From Sphingomonadaceae bacterium (GTDB lineage Bacteria > Pseudomonadota > Alphaproteobacteria > Sphingomonadales > Sphingomonadaceae): a stretch of DNA of 23,913 bases. Every line of letters begins with the position of its first letter. Within the stretch, counting starts at the first letter, position 1. Location of the stretch: the NCBI GenBank assembly GCA_016742125.1, contig JACVCM010000048.1:1-23913 (forward strand), written 5' to 3'. A program made the position numbers and the translations under genes. Below the pieces are notes generated by a model that was given only the letters and a program-made list of their open reading frames with translations, was not told where the DNA came from and did no database searches. Shown piece after piece: positions 1 to 7,138 of this stretch.

Positions 1-429
1 GTCATGCCGCTAGCCGCAGCAGCCTGCATGGCGATGATGATGATGGGAAATCGGGCGGTGGCGACGGCAGGTTCGCCATTACTGATGCAGGTCATTGTCT
101 CGTCGGTCGCCGTACCATTTGTGGTCGGCGCGGCGGCCCTCGGGCATTGGTCGGGTTTCGAACCGTTAAAGGTTGGCCCCCCAGACTGGACGATTGTCGC
201 CAAATGTGCGGTGGTGGCGGTCTCGGCGACCATCGCGCACATGCTGATCTTCATGGGAACAATGCGGGCCTCAGCGGCGGAAATAGCACCGATGACCTAT
301 GTGCAGCTGTTGATTGCGATGGCGCTGGGGATTGTACTTTTTGGTGATTGGCCAGATCTGGCGTCGCTCGCGGGGTCGGTTATGATCATTGGCGCAGGGC
401 TGTTTTTGTGGCATCAAAAGCCCGCCTGA
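1..429 (+). CDS. EamA/DMT-family permease, C-terminal part (5' end outside window)
   Basis: This is the 3' end of a membrane transporter. The frame is already open at base 1 and ends with TGA at 427-429, so the true start probably lies upstream. The visible 142 residues are strongly hydrophobic, with about four to five predicted membrane segments. The last of these (MIIGAGLFLW) is followed by a short charged tail. The segment rich in small residues around ASAAEIAPMTYVQLLIAMALG, then a short loop and a final helix, is typical of the second EamA repeat of drug/metabolite transporters. Proteins of this superfamily move small metabolites across the inner membrane; the substrate cannot be told from the sequence. 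The in-frame ATG at base 4 could be mistaken for a start, but a protein of about 140 residues would be only half of the usual ten-helix permease. The family assignment is fairly firm and the function is open. Confidence 0.75.
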   Translation, partial: VMPLAAAACMAMMMMGNRAVATAGSPLLMQVIVSSVAVPFVVGAAALGHWSGFEPLKVGPPDWTIVAKCAVVAVSATIAHMLIFMGTMRASAAEIAPMTYVQLLIAMALGIVLFGDWPDLASLAGSVMIIGAGLFLWHQKPA

Positions 430-443
430 AGGAGGGTGAGGTG

Positions 444-893
444 ATGCGATATCTCGCTATTTTAGTCGCTGCTATCGTGTTCGGGGCGCCTGTTGTTGCC
501 GAAGAGGCATCCTTGCCCGAGTGGATGAAGGGTGCCTGGGTACGCAGCGACGGCGACAAATGGGCCGATGAATATTGGACACCGCCGCGTGCCGGGATCA
601 TGATCGGCGCAAGTCGGTCAGGCAAGGGTGAGACTCTCCAATTCTGGGAGCATATGCGTATCGTGCGCGAGGCCGATGGCAAGCTGGTCTTCTGGGCGAT
701 TGCCGGGGACCAAAAGCCGGTGCGTTTTGCGGCAGTGAAGACGTCAGCAGCGGAAATAGTGTTTGAAAATGCTGCGCATGATTATCCGCAGCGCATTGCC
801 TATTGGCGCGAAGGCAAAGAACTGAAAGCCCGGATTTCCCTGGCGGACGGCAGCAAGCCGACCGATTTCAGTTTTCGGATGCTGGGGCAGTAG
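444..893 (+). CDS. Small exported protein, DUF6265-like
   Basis: The predicted protein has 149 residues. It begins with a typical Sec signal peptide (MRYLAILVAAIVFGAPVVA, then EEA), so it is probably periplasmic. The mature part opens with LPEWMKGAWVR and continues with a W-DEYW segment and IMIGASRSGKG. This pattern of tryptophans and a following beta-rich domain fits the DUF6265 family, whose function is unknown. ATG 444 is chosen because GGAGG lies at 431-435 with good spacing; the overlapping GTG at 441 is an alternative. The frame extends upstream to 348 but that stretch lies inside the permease gene and is not needed. The gene starts 14 bases after the permease stop, so the two are probably co-transcribed. 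Family call is by recognition, not by a search. Confidence 0.7.
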   Translation: MRYLAILVAAIVFGAPVVAEEASLPEWMKGAWVRSDGDKWADEYWTPPRAGIMIGASRSGKGETLQFWEHMRIVREADGKLVFWAIAGDQKPVRFAAVKTSAAEIVFENAAHDYPQRIAYWREGKELKARISLADGSKPTDFSFRMLGQ

Positions 894-908
894 ATACCCC
901 ACAAATAT

Positions 909-1013
909 GCCGTCGCCCCAGCGGAGGCTGGGGCCTATGGCGCGTTTCTGCATAGGCTGACGCCAGTTGAGTTAGATAGGCGTAAAGGACCCCAGCTCCG
1001 CTGGGGCGACGGC
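909..1013. repeat. Paired-hairpin repeat (REP-doublet-like), convergent 3' region
   Basis: Bases 909-925 and 997-1013 are perfect 17-base inverted copies. Each arm also folds on itself: CCCCAGC with GCTGGGG around GGAG on the left, and the same stem around TCC on the right. Between them GCCTATG (933-939) pairs with CATAGGC (951-957). The element fills the gap between two convergent genes, the DUF6265-like gene and atpC, and could end transcription from both sides. There is no clear T-run, so a classic intrinsic terminator is not supported. Confidence 0.7.
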
Positions 1014-1029
1014 TCAATTCAAGATAATT

Positions 1030-1296
1030 TCAGGCCGCCTCAATTACCCGTTCGGCCAACACCGTCAGGCCATTTTCATTCACCTCGGCAAAGCCACCGG
1101 CAATGGACAGTTTTTCCGGCGTCGCGCCCTGCGAGGCGTAGATTTCGAGCGAGGCATCGCTGCGCAATGTGCTCATCATTGGGCTGTGGCCCTCCAGCAC
1201 GCCGAAATCGCCCTCGCTGCCCGGAACGACGACCATATAGACATCGTCAGAGCGGTAGAGCTTTTCAGGGGTTACGAGTTCGAATTTGAGTGCCAT
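1030..1296 (-). CDS. atpC: F1F0 ATP synthase subunit epsilon, short form
   Basis: The protein (88 residues) is the epsilon subunit of the F1 rotor stalk, which links the gamma subunit to the membrane c-ring. MALKFELVTPEKLYRSDDVYMVVVPG and the segment GDFGVLEGHSPMM are hallmark positions of the N-terminal beta-sandwich. The protein ends just after GGFAEVNENGLTVLAERVIEAA, where the longer bacterial subunits (about 130-140 residues) continue into two alpha helices that act as an inhibitory arm. That arm is absent here. The stop TGA is read at 1030-1032 on this strand and there is no sign of frameshift, so the shortness looks native, as in other sphingomonads. A GAGAAG ribosome site lies just upstream. 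It is the last gene of the F1 operon, separated from atpD by 195 bases containing a paired-hairpin repeat. Confidence 0.93.
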   Translation of the reverse strand: MALKFELVTPEKLYRSDDVYMVVVPGSEGDFGVLEGHSPMMSTLRSDASLEIYASQGATPEKLSIAGGFAEVNENGLTVLAERVIEAA

Positions 1297-1313
1297 TGAT
1301 CATCTTCTCAAAA

Positions 1314-1485
1314 CCCCTCTCCCTTGACGGGAGAGGATATGGAGACTTGGCAGCTTGCTGCCTAGTCGGAGTTGGTGAGGGTGAAGCAGTCGCGAACTGC
1401 ACCCTCGAAAAATCACCCTCACCCAGCTACGACTAGCGAACAAGTTCGCAAGTCTTCGCAACCCTCTCCCGTCAAGGGAGAGGGG
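1314..1485. repeat. 172-base paired-hairpin repeat between atpD and atpC
   Basis: The ends, 1314-1336 and 1463-1485, are perfect 23-base inverted copies; each also forms its own hairpin (CCTCTCCC and GGGAGAGG around TTGAC, or its complement). Inside, 24-base cores at 1344-1367 and 1431-1454 are imperfect inverted copies. Six of their 24 positions differ, and all six fall in three base pairs that remain paired in both cores. The next stretch (1368-1384 against 1413-1430) is also imperfectly inverted. A small hairpin, GCAGT-CGCGA-ACTGC, sits at the centre (1386-1400). The element begins 6 bases after the atpD stop and ends a few bases before the atpC ribosome site. Confidence 0.85.
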
Positions 1486-1491
1486 AGTAAC

Positions 1492-3021
<1,530 letters not shown>

Positions 3022-3046
3022 GTGTTTCTTCCTTGTGTTGCCTTAG

Positions 3047-3060
3047 GGCGCTTCTGCGCC
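3047..3060. repeat. Small hairpin in the atpG-atpD gap
   Basis: GGCGC (3047-3051) pairs with GCGCC (3056-3060) around a TTCT loop. It lies in the 55-base space between atpG and atpD, shortly upstream of the atpD ribosome site on the transcribed strand. It is unrelated to the larger paired-hairpin repeats and is too short to read as a terminator; it may be chance. Confidence 0.35.
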
Positions 3061-3076
3061 AGCTTCTACGTTGTTG

Positions 3077-3952
3077 CTACAGTGCTTCCGCACCAGCAAT
3101 AATTTCAATAAGTTCGGTGGTAATCGCCGCCTGACGGGTGCGGTTGTACTGGATGGTCAGTTTGTTGATCATGTCGCCTGCATTGCGCGTCGCATTGTCC
3201 ATCGCGGTCATTTTCGAGCCTTGTTCCGACGCCGCATTCTCGCGATTGGCGCGCAGGAGTTGTACGGCTACGTTGCGCGGCAGCAGGTCGGCGAGGATTT
3301 CTTCCTCGTCGGGCTCGTACTCGACCGAAGCCGAAACGCCTGCGCCTTCGGAAGCTGAAACGGCAACCGGCATCAGCTGGATTTGCGTTGGCTCCTGCGT
3401 CAGCACGGTGACGAACTTGCTGAAGAACAGATGCGCGACGTCGAACTCGCCCGCCTCGAAGCGCGCGGTCAGGTCTTCGGCCCAGCCTTGGACATCGGCA
3501 AAGCTCAGCTTGCCGAGATCGCCCGGCTCGATGCTGTGCACGATATCACCGCGGAATGAGCGAACGAGCCCATCGCGGCCCTTCTTGCCGATGGTGTAAA
3601 ATTTGACGGTCTTGCCCTCAGCCTTCAACTCCTCGGCCTTTTTACGGGCGAGGCGGACGATGTTGGTGTTGAACGCGCCCGCAAGGCCTTTGTCCGAAGT
3701 TGCGACGACGAACAGGTGGACATCGTCCTTCCCGGTTCCGGCGAGCAGTTTCGGCGATTGCGGGCCGACGGTGACCTTCGACGCGATGCTCGACACCACG
3801 GCTTCGAGCCGCTCGGCATAGGGCCGCGATGCCTCGGCCGCTTCGGTTGCCCGGCGCAGCTTCGCAGCGGCGACCATCTTCATCGCCTTGGTGATCTTCT
3901 GGGTCGATTTGACCGAGTTGATCCTGATTTTGAGGGCTTTTAACGATGCCAT
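3077..3952 (-). CDS. atpG: F1F0 ATP synthase subunit gamma
   Basis: The protein (291 residues, the normal family length) forms the central rotating shaft of F1. The two ends that make the coiled coil inside the alpha-beta ring are both clear: an N-terminal helix containing ALKIRINSVKSTQKITKAMK and MVAAAKLRRA, and a C-terminal helix containing NRTRQAAITTELIEIIAGAEAL. The middle Rossmann-like domain is present (VVATSDKGLAGAFNTNIVR). ATG 3952 is supported by AAGGGA about seven bases upstream. The gap to atpA (127 bases) contains a paired-hairpin repeat ending just before this ribosome site. Nothing is missing or broken. Confidence 0.96.
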   Translation of the reverse strand: MASLKALKIRINSVKSTQKITKAMKMVAAAKLRRATEAAEASRPYAERLEAVVSSIASKVTVGPQSPKLLAGTGKDDVHLFVVATSDKGLAGAFNTNIVRLARKKAEELKAEGKTVKFYTIGKKGRDGLVRSFRGDIVHSIEPGDLGKLSFADVQGWAEDLTARFEAGEFDVAHLFFSKFVTVLTQEPTQIQLMPVAVSASEGAGVSASVEYEPDEEEILADLLPRNVAVQLLRANRENAASEQGSKMTAMDNATRNAGDMINKLTIQYNRTRQAAITTELIEIIAGAEAL

Positions 3953-3967
3953 CTCAATTCCCTTGTT

Positions 3968-4061
3968 TCGTCATTCCCGCGCAGGCGGGAATCCAGCTCC
4001 TGAACTTTCGGTCCAAACTTCCATCTCAGGAGTTGGGCCCCCGCCTTCGCGGGGGTGACGA
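3968..4061. repeat. 94-base paired-hairpin repeat between atpA and atpG
   Basis: Arms 3968-4003 and 4026-4061, both 36 bases, are imperfect inverted copies with 29 of 36 positions matching. Each arm contains its own hairpin: ATTCCCGC with GCGGGAAT around GCAG on the left, and a CCCCCGC/GCGGGGG stem on the right. Of the seven differences, four make two T-A to C-G compensating changes in the stem. A 22-base spacer separates the arms. On the transcribed strand the element begins 18 bases after the atpA stop and ends about four bases before the atpG ribosome site. Confidence 0.85.
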
Positions 4062-4079
4062 GTGTGTTTGTTTCAAACC

Positions 4080-5609
4080 TTACGCAAAATTCTTCGTGAA
4101 CTTGTCGAGCGCGGCAACCAGCGCCTTCTTGCTGTCGTCGCTAAAGTCGCGGCTGTCGCGGATGCCCTTCAGCACGTCTGCATGGTTCGCGCGAAGATCA
4201 GCGAGCATCGCTTCTTCATAGCGGGTGACGTCCGACACAGCGATGCCGTCGAGATAGCCGTTGGTCCCGGCAAAGATCGACGCTGTCTGCTCTTCGAAGG
4301 GAAGCGGTGAAAACTGCTTCTGCTTCAAAAGCTCGGTCAGGCGCGCACCGCGGTTCAAAAGCTTCTGCGTCGAGGCATCGAGGTCCGAACCGAACTGGGC
4401 GAAGGCCGCCATTTCGCGGTACTGCGCAAGCTCAAGCTTGATCGAGCCCGACACCTTCTTCATTGCCTTGGTCTGTGCCGCCGAGCCAACGCGGCTAACC
4501 GACAGACCGACATTGATCGCGGGGCGGATGCCCTGGAAGAACAGGTCGGTTTCGAGGAAGATCTGCCCGTCGGTAATCGAAATCACGTTGGTCGGGATGT
4601 AGGCCGACACGTCGCCAGCCTGCGTTTCGATGATCGGCAGCGCGGTCAGCGACCCGCCGCCATTGGCATCGCTCATCTTCGCGGCGCGCTCGAGCAAACG
4701 GCTGTGCAGGTAGAACACGTCGCCGGGGTAGGCTTCGCGGCCCGGCGGACGGCGCAGCAGCAGCGACATCTGGCGATAAGCGACGGCCTGCTTCGAAAGG
4801 TCATCATAAACGATGACAGCGTGCATGCCGTTGTCGCGGAAATACTCACCCATTGCGACGCCGGTATAAGGCGCGAGATATTGCAGCGGTGCAGGCTCCG
4901 AAGCGGTCGCGGCGACGACGATCGAATATTCCATCGCGCCTTGCTCTTCCAGTGCGCGGACGATCTGCGCCACGGTGGACCGCTTCTGGCCGACGGCGAC
5001 GTAGATGCAATAAAGCTTCTTCGATTCGTCGGTGCCCTTGTTGACTTCCTTCTGGTTGATGAAGGTGTCGATGGCGACAGCGGTCTTGCCTGTTTGACGG
5101 TCGCCGATGATCAGTTCGCGCTGGCCACGGCCGACGGGGACGAGGGCGTCGAGTGCCTTGAGGCCGGTCTGCACGGGTTCGGAAACCGACTGGCGCGGGA
5201 TGATGCCGGGGGCCTTGACTTCGACGCGGCTGCGCTGCGTGGTTTTCAGCGGACCCTTGCCATCGATGGGATTGCCGAGGCCGTCGACAACGCGGCCGAG
5301 CAGTTCCTTGCCGACGGGAACGTCAACAATCGTGCCGGTGCGCTTGACGACATCGCCTTCGCGGATTTCGGCGTCTGAGCCGAAGATAACCACACCGACA
5401 TTGTCGGCTTCGAGGTTGAGCGCCATGCCCTGGATGCCGTTCGAAAAGGCAACCATTTCACCGGCCTGCACATTATCAAGGCCGTGGATACGGGCGATAC
5501 CGTCACCGACCGACAGCACGGTGCCGACTTCCGAAACCTGGGCTTCGGTGCCGAAATTGGCGATCTGGTCCTTGATGACCTTGGAGATTTCTGCGGCACG
5601 GATATCCAT
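4080..5609 (-). CDS. atpA: F1F0 ATP synthase subunit alpha
   Basis: The protein (509 residues, standard length) is the non-catalytic nucleotide-binding alpha subunit that alternates with beta in the F1 hexamer. The N-terminal MDIRAAEISKVIKDQIANF helix, which contacts the delta subunit, the P-loop GDRQTGKT (residues 169-176) and the signature region PAINVGLSVSRVGSAAQT with the conserved arginine that reaches the catalytic site are all present. It starts nine bases after the atpH stop, so the two genes should be translated from one messenger. No strong Shine-Dalgarno sequence precedes the ATG, consistent with coupling to atpH. No anomaly is seen. Confidence 0.97.
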   Translation of the reverse strand: MDIRAAEISKVIKDQIANFGTEAQVSEVGTVLSVGDGIARIHGLDNVQAGEMVAFSNGIQGMALNLEADNVGVVIFGSDAEIREGDVVKRTGTIVDVPVGKELLGRVVDGLGNPIDGKGPLKTTQRSRVEVKAPGIIPRQSVSEPVQTGLKALDALVPVGRGQRELIIGDRQTGKTAVAIDTFINQKEVNKGTDESKKLYCIYVAVGQKRSTVAQIVRALEEQGAMEYSIVVAATASEPAPLQYLAPYTGVAMGEYFRDNGMHAVIVYDDLSKQAVAYRQMSLLLRRPPGREAYPGDVFYLHSRLLERAAKMSDANGGGSLTALPIIETQAGDVSAYIPTNVISITDGQIFLETDLFFQGIRPAINVGLSVSRVGSAAQTKAMKKVSGSIKLELAQYREMAAFAQFGSDLDASTQKLLNRGARLTELLKQKQFSPLPFEEQTASIFAGTNGYLDGIAVSDVTRYEEAMLADLRANHADVLKGIRDSRDFSDDSKKALVAALDKFTKNFA

Positions 5610-5618
5610 GATGCTTGC

Positions 5619-6185
5619 TTAGCCTTTCATCGCTGTCGCGAGGGAGTTGAGACGGGTTTTGATGGAATTGTCGATCATCTGGCTGCCGATACGGACGGTA
5701 AGCCCGCCGAGGATCGACGGATCGACTGTGGTCTGGATGGCGACGTCGCTGCCGACGCGGGCCTTGAGTTTGGCGGCGAGCGCCGACATCTGCGCAGTGC
5801 TCAGTGGGTGCGCTGAAGTGACTTCGGCGGTCACTTCGCCGCGATGGGCCGCGGCCAGGACGGAAAAGGCACGCGCGACTGCGGCAATTTCGCCTAGACG
5901 GCGGTTCTGGGCGAGCACGCCCAGAGTCTTTGCAGTCAGCGCGTCCAGCTTCATCGACGATGCAACAGCAGATATCGCACGCTGGGCATCGAGCCGCGTG
6001 ATCGACGGGCTGGTGGTCAGCGACTTGAGGTCATCCGATTCGCTGGCTGCCCTGGCGACGGCAGACAGGCTCTTTTCCACGGCATCGATGCTGCCGTTGT
6101 CGCGCGCCAGCTCGAACAATGCCGTCGCGTAACGGCCAGCCAGACTGGCCTGTATATTAGCGCTTGTGCCGCCGGAATGATCCAC
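5619..6185 (-). CDS. atpH: F1F0 ATP synthase subunit delta (OSCP)
   Basis: The protein (188 residues) is the delta subunit that ties the F1 head to the peripheral stalk. An N-terminal helical domain (LAGRYATALFELARDNGS) and the C-terminal signature DPSILGGLTVRIGSQMIDNS mark the family. The start is GTG at 6185, with GAGGA about nine bases upstream; the next good candidate downstream would cut into the conserved N-terminal helix. It is the first gene of the F1 operon in the order delta-alpha-gamma-beta-epsilon. The F0 genes (a, b, c) are not in the window, as expected for alphaproteobacteria, where F0 is a separate locus. Confidence 0.95.
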   Translation of the reverse strand: MDHSGGTSANIQASLAGRYATALFELARDNGSIDAVEKSLSAVARAASESDDLKSLTTSPSITRLDAQRAISAVASSMKLDALTAKTLGVLAQNRRLGEIAAVARAFSVLAAAHRGEVTAEVTSAHPLSTAQMSALAAKLKARVGSDVAIQTTVDPSILGGLTVRIGSQMIDNSIKTRLNSLATAMKG

Positions 6186-6460
6186 GCGTAAAAGTCCTCG
6201 AATGTGAGACTGAGAATATTGCTGACCGGGCCGAAGAACGTGCCTTCGTATAAAGTCGCCGCGCGCCTAGCAGGGGATTTGCTGCGATGCAAGATGGGGA
6301 TTGGGATAATCCCCCGCACGTAAAACCTCCTCGCCATTGTGATACCCGCTTGGGCAGGAATCCACGCCAGACCTTTCTATTCAAACTGGCGTTGCGTAAT
6401 GCGGAAAGGTCAGGTCAACGTTTCCCGCCCAAGCGGGAATGACAAAAGGGGGATTGCAGC
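6186..6460. other. Divergent intergenic region upstream of atpH
   Basis: This 275-base gap separates the minus-strand atp operon from the plus-strand hydrolase and must carry the atp promoter and probably one for the hydrolase. I find no convincing -35/-10 pair; the only AT-rich patch close to atpH on the minus strand reads TTTATAC (rc of about 6249-6255). The right half is occupied by a degenerate paired-hairpin repeat. Short frames crossing the gap look like continuations of noncoding sequence. Confidence 0.5.
6337..6445. repeat. Degenerate paired-hairpin repeat upstream of atpH
   Basis: The outer arms 6337-6360 and 6422-6445 are imperfect inverted copies. Both contain CCCGCTTGGGC or its complement, and the right arm keeps a TTCCCGC/GCGGGAA stem like the repeat in the atpA-atpG gap. 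Inside, CGCCAG (6365-6370) pairs with CTGGCG (6386-6391), and ACCTTTC (6371-6377) matches GAAAGGT (6404-6410). The left arm has lost several pairs. The right end abuts the ribosome site of the hydrolase gene. Confidence 0.7.
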
Positions 6461-7138
6461 GTGGGTGAGATGATTCGGATGACAATGTCCGACGGCGCAG
6501 AAATCGCCGTCTATCATGCCGAGCCGACAGGCGAACGCCGGGGCGGCCTTGTCCTGATCCAGGAAATTTTCGGCGTTACCGACCATATCCGTGAGCTGTG
6601 CGATGAATATGCGGCGGATGGATATGAAGTGCTTGCTCCTGCATTATTCGACCGCGAGCATCCCGGATTCGAGGCCGAATATATCGGAGCGGATTTCGAT
6701 CGGGCGGTGCAACTCGCCCGCGAACTCCATCCGTTCACGCAATCGCTGAAAGATGCACAAAGCTGTATCGATACGCTCAAACCAAACGGCCCAGTCTTTA
6801 TCACCGGCTATTGCTATGGCGGTTCGGTTGCCTGGGCGATGGCGGGGATAAGCGACGACCTGGCAGCCGCATCTTGTTATTATGGCAGTCTGATCCCTAC
6901 ACTCTATGCCGACAAGCCGCCCAAATGTGCGACCATCGCCCATTTCGGTCGCTATGACCAAGGCATCCCCATGGAGGGTGTCGAGGCGCTGATTGCCAAG
7001 GGCCATCCCACTGCGCAAATATTCGTTTATGACGCGAACCACGGTTTCAACAGCGACCGGCGCAAGGATTATCACGAACACAGCGCCGAATTGGCGAGGG
7101 AGAGAACGCTTGCACTGTTCCGTGCGTGTGGCGGTTAG
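6461..7138 (+). CDS. Dienelactone hydrolase family protein
   Basis: The protein (225 residues) is an alpha/beta hydrolase of the dienelactone hydrolase family. These enzymes use a cysteine-aspartate-histidine triad to open lactone or ester bonds, as in carboxymuconolactone steps of aromatic breakdown. The expected residues are visible: Cys118 in GYCYGG, Asp166 in GRYDQGIP and His194 in DANHGF, with Glu35 in the LIQEIFG segment. There is no signal peptide, so it is cytoplasmic. A GTG start at 6461 is preceded by a G-rich ribosome site at 6447-6452; ATG 6470 is an alternative start. No other aromatic-degradation gene lies nearby, so its substrate is unknown. Its stop overlaps the stop of the oppositely directed oxidoreductase. 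Confidence 0.88.
   Translation: MGEMIRMTMSDGAEIAVYHAEPTGERRGGLVLIQEIFGVTDHIRELCDEYAADGYEVLAPALFDREHPGFEAEYIGADFDRAVQLARELHPFTQSLKDAQSCIDTLKPNGPVFITGYCYGGSVAWAMAGISDDLAAASCYYGSLIPTLYADKPPKCATIAHFGRYDQGIPMEGVEALIAKGHPTAQIFVYDANHGFNSDRRKDYHEHSAELARERTLALFRACGG

Noticed and set aside
348..443. Upstream extension of the DUF6265-like protein
   Set aside because: It would run through the permease end and bury a textbook signal peptide; the ribosome site at 431-435 supports the start at 444.
4704..5378. A 224-codon plus-strand frame opposite atpA
   Set aside because: Shadow of a highly conserved gene; no independent support.
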